Notes under the pieces: generated by a model
Databases searched by the model: none
Told to the model about the DNA's origin: nothing
Seen by the model: the letters and a program-made list of their open reading frames with translations, nothing else
Shown: in pieces, positions 25,901 through 38,300 of the stretch
Position numbering within the stretch: the stretch's first letter is position 1
Layout of the letters: the number at the start of each line of letters is the position of its first letter
Position numbers and translations under genes: made by a program
Source of the DNA: Trogon surrucura
Taxonomy: Eukaryota; Chordata; Aves; Trogoniformes; Trogonidae
Reading direction: 5' to 3'
NCBI GenBank assembly: GCA_020746105.1
Contig: CM036618.1
Location: forward strand, 120,639,161 to 120,703,160
Length of the DNA stretch: 64,000 nucleotides

Positions 25901-27350
25901 CAGCTTATGCCCTGCTTTCTGTATTTTGGAGCCTGGAAAAGTACCGAAAAACTGTTGTAGGCCTTAAATTGCACAGTGTATAGACCTGTTAGGGAGAACA
26001 GAAGAGTGGCACCAGCAAAATTCAATCATAAGTATCTACAGATCAAGCCAAACAGTCTAAAGCACTCTTGGCTAAATTCGCAGTGATGGATAAAATTCAG
26101 AGGGAACCAACTCCTGCCCCATGTATCCTGTAAATTGTTATTTTCTCAGACAGTGCATAAACCCTGTGATGGCATTTTAAGCAGGGTGATTTCACACCAA
26201 ACCATTTCCAGAAGTCCTTTGAGATATGAAGATCTACCGGGTTGTTTACATTTGTTATGTTCAAAAGGAGTTTTTTTCCAGAAAGACTCATGACATAAGG
26301 TGCATAAGCTGTAAACAAAGGAAGGTATCAGTCTTACACACAGAATGAAGTTTTCCCTTTAAAGTCTGACATTATCTACCTAGGCTGAAAGACAATCTGT
26401 GTATTCTTCTAAAGATTAGGCAAACAAAACAAAAGCCCAAGCATACACATTAAATCACTATCAAGAGGAAAATCCGTATTACGCACATGGCAGGTTCCTC
26501 TAACAAAGCATTTAAAATAGCAGAAATAGGGGAAATACTGCTGCCTGCCTTCAAATACCCACAGAAAAAGTTAAGCAATACAAAAGGCAAAAGAGGAAGA
26601 AATATTAGCACACAACAGCACAAGCCAAGAGTGCAAAGTGTGTTAATTAGTGTATTATAATGACTTCTTACAGCTTCACATAATGCCTTTTCATCATCAT
26701 ACTGTTTCAATTACGCATTCTCCACTTCCTGCATTAAAACCAGCTTCACTATTATTTTTCACCTGCTGCTTCAGTATTAGGTGTAAGCACTTATGCCTTT
26801 CAAGAAAATAATTTTATTTTCTGGAAGTTAATCACCGATTCCCTCAATAAACACTAGGGAGAAAAATTCCTCTGCCCTGTGAAAGCATAAAAGAAGGGAA
26901 ATGTTATAATGTGGTACACGTTATCAACTCCAGAACACCATGATCCTCCACGCTTCACAAAGCCCTTGGGTAGAAGCCAGTGGTCCTGCTCAGAGTTGGA
27001 GCACCTTGCTGCAGAAACCTTAAAGCCAGGATAACGTTCCCTAAATGCTGAAAGAATGATGAAGCAGCCCATTTTTTTTAACCAGCTATTAAACATGGAA
27101 ACAAGCATTAAGACAAATGTCTGGAAGCCCGATCTACTAAAAATATATATTAAAAGGTGAAGTTCACTGTTTCATTATTGATGACCTGCTGGGGAAATAT
27201 GTACCTTCCAATTTTTTTATTTTTTTAACCTCGCACCTCGAAGAGTCACAAATAAGGAAATCCAAAACGAGCGCATAAACGGGCCCAACTCCTTCGTGAC
27301 GTTAAAACACTGAATTATTTCATTATTCTCGCTGAAATGGGGCATAACGA
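19970..27350. other. Intronic DNA with two isolated open frames of no known family
   Basis: Two plus-strand frames stand out by length: 20859-21194 (111 codons, Lys/Asn/Cys-rich, with two CxxC pairs) and 22086-22607 (173 codons). Neither has a recognisable domain, a nearby promoter or flanking splice sites. At this AT content a few frames above 110 codons are expected by chance in 64 kb. I list them only so that they are not lost. Confidence 0.4.
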
Positions 27351-27360
27351 AGACTAGAGA

Positions 27361-27660
27361 ACTACCTCGCTCCTCTCCTTGAGAGGCCCAGCAGGCCAGC
27401 GTGATGTCAAACGCAAAGGCTGCGCGCCGCAGGGCAGAGCGTGAACCCCCTGACGGAGCGCGACTCCAGGGCAGATTCCCTACAGCCACTCAGGGGAGCG
27501 AGCCCTGACAGCAGCCCGGAGACAGAACGAGTGGGTCTCCTCCCACGCACCCCTCTGAGCTCACTCCGGTGAGAGGCAGCAGCAGGAGGACGACGATTGC
27601 CTCCGGGAAAGAATCTTTCCCATCCCAAACTTCACGGGGCACACCCCATCTCCACTCGTG
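27361..27660. promoter_or_regulatory. CpG-rich patch, densest at 27421-27610
   Basis: About 20 CpG are counted in 300 bp and about 15 in the 190-bp core, which includes CGCG twice. The core is GC-rich, in contrast to the AT-rich flanks. The minus frames here (27217-27489, 27407-27628, 27490-27735) are side effects of GC content. Candidate regulatory CpG island; no transcript is supported. Confidence 0.4.
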
Positions 27661-30600
27661 GTATGGGTGGAAGAATTTTTTCCATGCACTCATAGACCTC
27701 TCTGTTCCAACAAGTTTGGTACATTCTTCCTCCATCCCCTCCTGAGAGGTGCCAAGAACCTGCAGAGCAAGTTGAGATCTTTAGCAGAGCTCGAGAGGTG
27801 CCCAGAGCCCTACGGGATTTGGTGTCCAGAAAACCACCACGGGCAGAGAAGTGTTACACAGGGCAAATGATCTCGATCAGTTAATGACAGTTTACTGGAG
27901 TAAGCTCCAACATACCCTCATTTTCGACCACTTCTCCACTCATTTTCTGAAACAATCGCTTCTTCAGAAAACTCTTGAAACAGAGCCACAAAACAGAAAC
28001 TCCTCCTTGAAATTTTCATGCAGCAACTCATCACCCAATTATCCCCTCTTCCTTTTACAGCCCTTGCTGAATTTTTAACACTGAAAATGGCACGGAGCTA
28101 GGAGCAACTTTTTGGCCTAAACTCCGTATTTGGTCAAAGCGCCCAATTCCTCTTCTTCTCTGCCCCCTCCTCCCCCACAACATAATGCTTTAAGTCCTTA
28201 ATTAAAGTTTATAAGGCTGAGGTGACACTCCCAGGCAATGAAAAATGTATACTTGGAGGTTTGACAGCAATATATTACATCAAGCATAAGTAGCTGCAAC
28301 CTTTTTTTCTTTTAAGGCATTTGGATGCTTGTAGCAATCATGGATTGCTGGACTGAATTTTCAACCCCAGGCACCTTTTAAGCAAGACTCTTCAGGCTCC
28401 ATGGTGCCTTTTTTTTTTTTTTAATCTAAAGAATTATTTAGTGGTCAGATTTTCCCACATGCCTAGTACCCATGCACTCATTCTGCAAACTCTCTGAAAG
28501 GGCGTCTAGCAAACTCTTAAATCAGCACTGGACTGCTTAGAATTAGTATGTAGTAACAGATTTAAACAATAACATTTTAAGCTACTAAAGCTTATTATTT
28601 TCATCCTTAAAATCTATTCATGCAAGTGCCATCACCTTCTAATTCAGAGCAGAAGATTTGAGATTTAAATGTAGGTTCACTTGAATTTAGCACACAAAAA
28701 GTGACAGGAGTTGGAGTATGGCTCTTTTGTGAATCGAAGAAAAAGAAACGAAAGAATAGAAGCAGCAAACAAATTACAAGACCTGTCAACCTTGTTAGAT
28801 ATTGTGTTGAGAGCAGTAGGGATGAATGGGGACTTCCCACTTCTATGCCTATCACAAACAAATGAAAATATATGCATAGTTCTTACGAAGGTATTTGGGA
28901 ACTGACAGGTAAGTCTTGGGAAGGCAAGTTTGCTTTCCCTGCTGAGAAAATAACATATCTCAGTAACACTACTTTCTTTCACATTCCTCAGGACAACGAT
29001 TCACATAGGGTAATTTCAATTTATTTCGACTGTTTATGCTGACAATCTTCTGATGTTGTAGTGTATGAAGCAGTGTAAACTGTGACAGCTCAAGCTGTAA
29101 AGAATTAATTCAAAACTATACGTCTCTCACCAAACCATCTTTCTTACCAGCTACTCCAGCCTGAATTCCAGCATTCCGGCTTTGCGTTTGTTTTGTCCGA
29201 AATTTGGGCATTTCATTCCAGAATGTTATTCTTTCCATTACTTTGGAATTACGCACATCAGCTATGTCTGGGTAAACCCAGAAAAAAAGATGAGGAAATA
29301 AACCAGTTTGGAAAATTATCTGAATGGCAGTTATTGCTATCTGTGCTCACTTATGTACTTGAAAAAATCCTTCTCTTAAGATCTCCCTAGTTGAAGAACA
29401 CGACCATATGCCATATGAACATACAGAATCGTAGCGCTACCCACAATATCTAAATAGATTTATGCAGACAGCACATTTAACTTTTCAGTAACCATCTTGA
29501 CACGAAGGGCACAAGCCAGAGAAAGAAAACCCATCTCTGCTTGCATAACCAAGGGCTGTGTCACTGCCACAACCTAACCAATTGCCTTCAAATGTCACAA
29601 GAAAACCTGCAAATTACATTAAGCTCCTGAAAAAGCTTTCCAAGCAAAAGTTTTCCACCACTACTTTGTTCATGTTGCTGAAAAGACACCTTTAAGAGAG
29701 GGCAAACTGAAACTTTTTGGTCTTGGAGTTCTCAAACAACAAGCACCATTCTGCTCGAGCAAGACACTATTTTTACTTTTGAATTGTTCCATTCCTTTCT
29801 CTAAGCAGAAAACGCACACCCTACTATTTGCTCCCTATTGTCAAGTAATCTGAAAAGTATAGGAATGTAAAATTAAAGCTCTAACAAAACTGACATAAGC
29901 ATCAAAAATCATTCCACATCATTTGCAGATTCCTGCTTCACTAAGTTTTATTGTTCTCCCCTTTAGTTAATCTTCTGATATGTAAAGGCCATTGTTCCCT
30001 GTATTTTGAAGGTTTCTACTTATGCAGGAATGTAGGAATGGTTGTGTAGGTAACTCCGAAATCAATCCCATTAGGGTAGAAAGAAGAATAGATGCCAAAA
30101 CTCCTCTCTTACAAAGATAAAATGTAAATGCTCCGCAGAAAGTGAAAACAGCTCCCCAGGGAATTGTTAGGAACTGGGCAAAAGAGCAACGCAAACGTTT
30201 CCTTAGTCAAGTAGAAACCTGAAGAAACAGAACTGGGAGTGCTTGTGAGAACAGAAGAGCCCTGCCAGCCCGGTGCTGTGACAGAGAAAACCCAGGCCCG
30301 GTTCACTGACCTTGCATGCTCGTAGAATGTCAATAAAAGGAGAGGAGACAGATAAAAATCTGTCCATACAACGTATATCCCATTTATTCCTTAAAGGACT
30401 TAGTAAATTCCCCAAGTCTTCAGAAACATAAAGATAAGGTAGCTACTCATGAAGGGCAAAGTACTACCCATTTTCAAGTTGACTGAGTTTAGCAAGGAAT
30501 TCAGGGGTGCACAGCGATTAATAACATCTCTTGCTGCTCAAAAATAGAGCTACCTAAATGGGACCCAAAATTTAACCTTCTTCCCTTCGAAAAATTGTTC

Positions 30601-31268
30601 TCGAGAAAACACTTCAAAATCAAGAACGAAAACCCATTTATTCATCTCTCAGCTTGTTAGTTAAGACTGGATTCTCCATATGTTATAATCTTGTTCTAAA
30701 TGCATTAAGTATGACTGATACTCAGGAAGAAAACTAGTGGGATGTATTAATGATCCACCTCTCCTCCTTTTATATTTTTAAAATTTTTAATATAATTTAA
30801 CAAAATATGAAAACGTGAAGAGTGTTCATCTGGAAAACAGATTGATAAATATATCACAGTCTCTTTAATCCAAATATTTTCTTTAAAATAAATTACACTT
30901 TCAAGCTTCATTTACAATCTCATTTGGACAGAGTTGCCAATCCTGATTAGCCCGAATGAACTCCCTAAACACGAAGGTGGAATCTCCCAGACGGTGATAC
31001 AGCAGATTAGAACACCTGCAGACATGCACTGTGCCGCAAGAAACTTTCTTTTTACTTGGAATTACCCTCAGATGAATACCTTCAAACATAAACGTACAAA
31101 AGAAAGGATCTCGCAATCCTCGGTTACGCAGAAGCTTCGCATTTTAAAGGAGAAATGCGTGCTGTTCCGGACTGAACGCTAAGAAACAAAGAAATCTCTC
31201 CAGCTTTCAGAATCAATGATCATTTTAAAAAGGGAGAAACGCATGATTTTCACCACCGTCTCAAGACA
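27661..31268. other. Intronic DNA, no gene seen
   Basis: AT-rich with a T-run near 28410-28423. The open frames are all of chance length and lack motifs. Confidence 0.55.
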
Positions 31269-31317
31269 CTTTTCATATGATAACTAGCTGTGAGTGATAT
31301 TACAGTAGGAAAGGTAA
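31269..31317 (+). repeat. Local direct repeat, copy A
   Basis: A 49-bp segment with core GATAACTAGCTGTGAGTGAT that recurs about 1 kb away at 32277-32323. The two differ by a 2-bp indel and two substitutions. The similarity stops abruptly at both ends. No known element is recognised. Confidence 0.85.
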
Positions 31318-31403
31318 AAAACCCATTTGTTCCGTCCATCAGCTGCAGGCGTAATTCTCCCTGAGGACCCAAACCACAACCATCTGAAAAGTCAGAGTTA
31401 CTT

Positions 31404-31452
31404 TAGGAAAAAAAACAACCAAACGCAACAAAACAAACCAAAAACCCAAAAG
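31404..31452. repeat. A/C-rich low-complexity stretch
   Basis: Almost pure A and C with AAAC/CAAA words. Similar T/G-rich stretches occur near 34748-34811 and 58150-58215. This is simple sequence. Confidence 0.6.
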
Positions 31453-32276
31453 AACCGACTGATCGTTTTTATAGATACTATGCGTATTATGAGGCTGATC
31501 ACAGATGAAACTCGTGTCAGGAATGCAAGTAAGAAATGCCTTAATAAAGGAGGATTTTCACACCCCACACATCATCACATGCCATCTATTCCTGTTGATT
31601 ATGGCATTTATTCGGTCAAGTATTCACAAGTTAAAACTCTGTCTGTTTAATCATAGAGTCTGGCCTGTTACAAAGCATTATGTCTTAAGACTTTGATCAG
31701 AAGGCAAGCTTAGACTAGTTCTTACAACTTTGAGAAGTTGCAATCAACCATTTCTCAACATCTGATAGGAAGGAAGCAGAAGGAATGCATTTTAAAATGC
31801 GTATGGTTTGATCAATGATATACAAGCAATGCTTCTACGGCTGTGATTCTTAAAACTAAAGGGGGATTCCCTGCGTGTGTGGAAGATGGTACTGCACGTA
31901 CCACAGCCCATGCGGTAAAAACAACCAACCATCAGCTTTTTAATGCCTGTAGTAAATCAAGGTGCGTAAATGAGATGAAAAATAAAATAGCTTTACTTAT
32001 TGAACTTATATTGTGAATTCACTACAGCCTGAATTACCATCTTGATTTACATGAGAAAATAGTATTTTCAGGACAACTGGAAAAGCTTGAGCCTAACTAC
32101 ACAGACAGCTGGTGAAAAGGGACTGGTTTGCTCCTGGGATAAGAACATTTCCTTCTCTATAGCCCGAGCTCAGATGTTTCTCTTATATTTAGTAGGAATG
32201 AACCCTAAACTTTAATTCACGCTAGTCTAACTTTAATGAATCCAAATATGTACACCCAACTTTGTACCAAAGAGTT

Positions 32277-32323
32277 CTTTTCATGATAACTAGCTGTGAG
32301 TGATGTTACAGTAGGCAAGGTAA
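32277..32323 (+). repeat. Local direct repeat, copy B
   Basis: Second copy (47 bp) of the segment at 31269-31317, same orientation, offset 1,008 bp. A 12-bp tandem pair (AAGGAATAGAGG twice, 32322-32345) begins at its right edge. Confidence 0.85.
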
Positions 32324-35300
32324 GGAATAGAGGAAGGAATAGAGGTAAACACTAAAATTAAAAAAAAAAAAAAATGAAAAAAGAGCTCATATCAAAGAGA
32401 AGCAAGCTTGACAACAAAAGGAGCAGGAAAGACAGCTGCCAAAGGGTAAGACATTGTTGAGAAGACACTAAACTGACCGAAGATGCTCTGCCAGCCTGTG
32501 AGAAGACACAGTAACAATACGGAGAGATCACCACGAAAAGTGATTGCCAAAGAAAGTGGCGGAAAGAGGCGGGAAAGTTTGAAGAAGTAGAAAAACGCTG
32601 GGGTAGGAGAGGGATAACACACTCGCCAGGCATAGCATTTAGGTAAGAGCCACCGTAGTTAGATCTGGTAAGTGTATGCCTGCCATTTGAGCCATCTGGA
32701 GGCTAAAGGTGCGAGATGTAACGGATGCTGGGCCTGGGGCCAAATCACTGCCAAACATCCAGCTACCGCAATCCAGTAGGGGTGCTTTTATTTTTTAAAA
32801 GACTAGTAGGTAAATACGTTATTTTCCAAATATCAACAGCACATCCCTGTTACAGTTTCTCCAAGAAGATAGATGATAATAGAAATGAGCACTGGTTTAT
32901 ATGAAGGATAGCCTGGAGCTAAGCAAAATGCAAGGGCCAGTATCCAAGAAACACGCTGAATTCCCCTGCCATAGGTTGGGTGACGTGTTGGGCTGGTTGG
33001 ATAATACAGAAAAGTGAGGAAAGTCTCGGAGGAGAACAAACATGTGGACTGTACACATGGCCAAAAATGGCACTACCAAGAGGTGACCATCTCGGAGGCA
33101 TTTGTTTCTGAGCAGGGCTCAGGGCAATTGGCCCTTCCCAAAGCTCTTCCCATTTCAAAAGTAGTGAATTCACCTCCTAGAAGTCTGGGCAGATTAGGAA
33201 ACAATTCATTCACTTGACAGGGATACATCAAAATCTCGGGCTGCAAAAACACAAGACATGGACTTACCACACCTGTATATTATACGAATCACCTCTCACT
33301 TAATAAAATAGGATTCTTATGAGGAAGTAGATTAGATAGAGGGTTACTGAGCCTTTTGCTTAAGAGACTTCTACCTTGAATCTGACACTGAATAGCAGTG
33401 ACAAAAAATTAGTACCGACTGATGTTGGTTCAACAGATTACTTGAAATGCACCAATACCCTCCAGTTTGTTCTCGGTGGGTAAGCTGCTCTGATGCAGAA
33501 GTCACATCCACAGCTGGAACTTCTTCAAAGAACATTTTTTAAGCACAGAATATTCAAAAAACTGAAAAAAAGTACATTCCTCTCCTATTTAAAGGTAGTC
33601 AACGTAAGTCAGATTTGGAAACTTTCTTTTTCCCACTGCTGTCATGCCGACTCACCTGTCTAATATGGGTCGCACACACGGTTTTCTTTTTCGTTTTTAT
33701 TTTTAAACAAGCACTTAAAGTCTGCATCCCTGCAGGCATGAGCACAGCTCTGAGCTGGCTGGGAGAAGAACAGCAACAGCAGCACAAGGAGCTCTGCAGC
33801 TACAATTTCTTCACACACCCCAGGAACACACGACACACCAAACAGCTTCACAATGTGTGAAAAAGGCCAATGTCCTCCCAAGCTCTTTGGCATATGAGGT
33901 GAGAACCTGTCCCACCTCAGAGGTTTTCCTTTCAGAACATGCTGTGTCTGCCATAGAGGGGATTTAGTCATTTGTGCTGCCCTGATTCCTTATTTATAGT
34001 CATTGGGGTCCTAACATATTGTTTCTTAAAAGAAAAAAAAAAAAAGACTGAAAAAGTCCTCCCTCATTTTAAGCCTCACCCTCTGTGTATGATCACAAGA
34101 GATTCTCTGACCCATGAACTAACTGCTCTTTTTGATAAAACCATCTGGTAGAAAAGCTAAATAAAGCCCTGGCTAAAATCAACAACAAAAAGACGGAAAA
34201 ATAAGATGAAATCTGACTGTGTTTTAGAGATCTTGAGGCGTTACAAACTCCACTGATTTGGTAAAGAGTATCTGAGGAACTTAGGTAGTTGCGTATTTAT
34301 TTTTTTTTTAAGGAAAAAAAAAATAGATGCCCCAATTGCATAATTAAAGTCCCATAAAGAAAGAGGACTCATGGATCTGTAGCTGCAATGGGACACCCAA
34401 GTATCCATAAGACTGAGAGACCTCTGACACGGATCCTCTAACGCCTTTGAATTCCCCACGGGAGGAAGCCTGTATCCAAGTTTTCTTTACTTCTACACTA
34501 ATTATTGCTGCACTAACACAGTGGCATTCCAGATGATCAAACACAGTTTAGATTTTCTTTCCCATCCCACTCTGGGGAGTCAGAGAGGTCCCAAGACAGG
34601 GACCGAAGAATCCAAGAATGGCCAAAGCAGTGGCTGTGCCGTGCAAGAGTTCATTTAAGTCAGGAGTACGAGCTAGTGAGGAAGGCAAGGACAGTACTGG
34701 GAGCATCTTAACCATAACCAATGGACAAATTTTAACCCAAACAAGATTTTTTGTCGTTGTTGTTTGGAGACATTGGGGGGTTTTGTGTCTTGTTTCGTTT
34801 TTTTTTTGTTGGAATCTGGAGGGAAATATCAATCTCAACTAAAGCTAAGTTTAATATCAAATGCAGTCTCCATTTATACAGCCCCTAAGCAAGATGGGTA
34901 ATAAATATTCTTTAACAGTAAATCACAAGAGGGGAGGTTTTATGCCCTTCAAAAATCATGCAATAGGGGGGATCTTGCCAGTGATGGGGAGGCCGTTTTA
35001 TTCTTCAGTTGTGGCCAATCGTTCAAAGCCAAAACTCATTTTCTGAAGTTCTCTTTCATTGCCAAGTGTAAGATTTTGATTTAAAATAACTTGTTTCACG
35101 TATTTGTTTATGTTCAGCTCTCTAAGCTGAAAGAAATCCAACAATATTCATGGCTCCCCAGTCAATTTTGTGTTAACTTCACTTTCAGCTTCTCATGAAT
35201 AAGGCTGTATTACAACAAATTAATTTTAAATGAACAGTCTTCCTGGAAACATTCCTGCTCCATTTTGTGAAAAAAAAAGTTATTTTAAACAAGATTACAC

Positions 35301-38300
35301 CTCTGACAGGATTACACCTGACACAAATGCAATCTTTTACTCGAATGAATTGTGATTTTCAAAACTGCATGCCTTCGGAGCATATTATATGACATTATAT
35401 CCCCATCCACGACACCTCTCAAAGTCTCAAGTTTGGGTTTTTTCCTCTTCTCTGCTCCACATGTAACACGTGCGGAGTTTCCCCAGTTCTGCTGGAGAAT
35501 TAAAAATTAATAATGTGGCTGGTTAAACAAAAAGCTTCAAGGAGAAACTGTTTCCTCCTTTGTGTTCATGGGTACTTTAAACAGTTTAGAGTCTTGATGA
35601 CCTGCTGTTTATAGCCCTTGCAGGCTACAAGTTATTGAATGCCATTCTTACCGTACTCTTACTTTCTCGAAACCGACCCCCACGTTTTACTCCTAATGCA
35701 AAGACCGCATAAAATTAAACAGAAAACATAGTAAGCAAGTTGCAAAAAAAAAAAATAAATGCAATCCAGACAGTCATACATATAATTAGATACCAAAGGG
35801 GTTATTTTTAGTGTTGCAAAGCATTTCTCATTTACGTATTTATTTATTTATAAGCTTGGAAAAGCCTTGGAAAGCTACCAACTGTTTTTACTGAAAGCGA
35901 AATAGGAAGCATACTTAGAAGGGTGCAGTGATCTATCAAACACATTCTCTTTTGCCATAGTGAAACATTAAAATAGTCGGACATTTCTCTGTCCATCACT
36001 CTGACACATCACTAGAAAATATAAGAATTCAGACCACTGCGTCTGAGGTTAGAGAACTCACTGTAACTCGCTTTCCTGAGGAGCAGGAAGAGAGATTTGT
36101 AGCGTGACAAATAGCTAAGAAAGAATATGTAAGAAGATGTAATTCAAAGTTGGTGACGGTTGTTTAATTAACACTTTCTTCTGGCTCCTTACTGCGTAAA
36201 TTATATGATACAAATTATATTCACCTCCAAACCAGCACGTGGGAAGAAACAGCTATAAAAAAGCATACACTGGAGGTACTGCATCTTGCATTAAGACACT
36301 TTCCTCTTAAACCTGGTCCTAGAACTATTATCAGTCACTCAGAGTGCCGCTGGGTCTTTTTTTGTCACACACTGGTTTTCTGTTAATATTCAAAGACACC
36401 CAGAAAGGTGTAAAGCCCAGACCAGAGTGACTGCTGCTGTGCTGTGCCCTGTAAATGATGCATTTCAGAGTCCCTCTGTATTCCCAACAGTGAAACTTCA
36501 GTCTTAATCCAGCAAGCTAAGAGCCCCACGCTGCGACCACTAAAAACTAACACCACTTCTTTCCGAGCCTTCTGAAAATGGCTGAAAATCCACGAAATCC
36601 AGAACCTCTTTTTTCTTACCAGCCAATTAACCTAAGAGACACTGCCATCTACCCGGAATAGAGTAAGAGGCTGAACATTTGCACATCTTGCACCCGTGTA
36701 AATAATCTGCAACACTGACTAGAATGCATAGAGAGAATACAAACACACATGTAGACAAACAGAAGCACAGCTACAGATATAGTAATAGAAATGTATCCCC
36801 TCCATCACTTAGTTTTCCTTTTTGTTTGGTGAAAAGGTACGAGATCACCAATGATAGTCCACGAATCTTCATAAACGTCAACGAAAACTCACAGATACCA
36901 ACCGAGGAAGGAATCTGGGAAGTCTAAGAAGAAAAGCAAAAATAAAATCTAATGTATCCTCTTCAACTTGCACAAAATATTTCAAATAATAATAAAAACC
37001 CCAAAAACCTGCATGTGAAGACAATGTTAAGAAAAAGAGGATGCTATCAGAAATCTAAAAATACGTGGAACTAATTTCTCATAAATTTGTAGAACTGCAC
37101 AACAGCAAGAAAAAAATCCATGTGATTTTTACCTCCCCTACTCGAATGCAAAGTTCCGCGCATGAACGTATCTTTTCACCAGTAGTGAATCACCATCTTC
37201 AGCACATAAAGTAATACTAGTTTTTATTTATTTTTTAATATCTGGCTAATCAGTATTTAGATTCTTCCCTACAGTAATTAGAACATTATTTATGCCCTGC
37301 AGTCTCACACCTGATGTCCTCCTCCTGAAGAGAAATGTTTCGAATGTCTGACCTCGGTTTTCACCTAAAAATAACATGTTTTCGTCTCTGCACTTAGTTT
37401 ATGTGAAACAAACTCAAGATTCCTCTGTGTGGTGAAACAAAGATCTTTTTAAAACCATTTCACATAACCTTCCCATCCTATCCACTTTAGACTTGTCTAG
37501 AGGAATTAGATTACAGGTAAAGAACTCCTGTTGAAACAGTCCCACTTTTCATCTCCAGGATTCCTTAAAATACATTCAGAAAAAATAAAAATAAAATTAG
37601 CAGTTTTAAACCTCAAATACACAGAGACGTTTGTGGGTGAGTGAAGGACAAGGCAGAAAAATCACAGCACCTTTTATGTCCAGATTACTCCTTTAGCTTT
37701 ATTTCAGAATAGTAGAATGAAAACAGCTTATTTATTACCTACAATCTGATTATTTCCATTTGCAAACAATTTCTCATATTTTTGGCTGAGGACTATGCAG
37801 AGTCAGCACAAAAAGGAATCCTATACTCTGCTTACAAGAAAGAAAATTAGGCTGTTTTTTTAAAAAAACATTCCAGCTTCAATAATATAATTCTTATTAA
37901 TCTGAAGAAATGATATGAAGTTAATGACCTCTGAAGGGCTACAATTTTCAACCTTTTTCCTGCCCTAGGGAGATGGAGGATCAGTGGTTAGTGTTCCAAT
38001 TCAACCCTCAAGCCTGTGCCAACATATTTTATAAGCTAAATCCAGGTTTGGGAGACAGGCTGCATATTTTTTCAGAGACTAAACCAGCATAAATCAGAAA
38101 GTGCCAACACACTATGAGGTTAATGTTGTGTTTTACTACAGTAAGCAATTTCTATCACCATTTAAAATGAGACAGGCAAAATTCGGGCAGACAAAATCTC
38201 ATGCATCAAAGATTAATTTTTCAAGTACTGAGCGTAGGTTTTGGCTACTAAGGGAATGTATTAGAGTGGGAGCAGCAGCAACCGCTGCAGTTAAAGGAGC

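Noticed and set aside
27240-27300. A GGGCCCAAC run checked as the possible next MACROD2 exon (VIHTVGP on the minus strand)
   Set aside because: The translation does not give the VIHTVGP strand in any minus frame and the splice sites are wrong.
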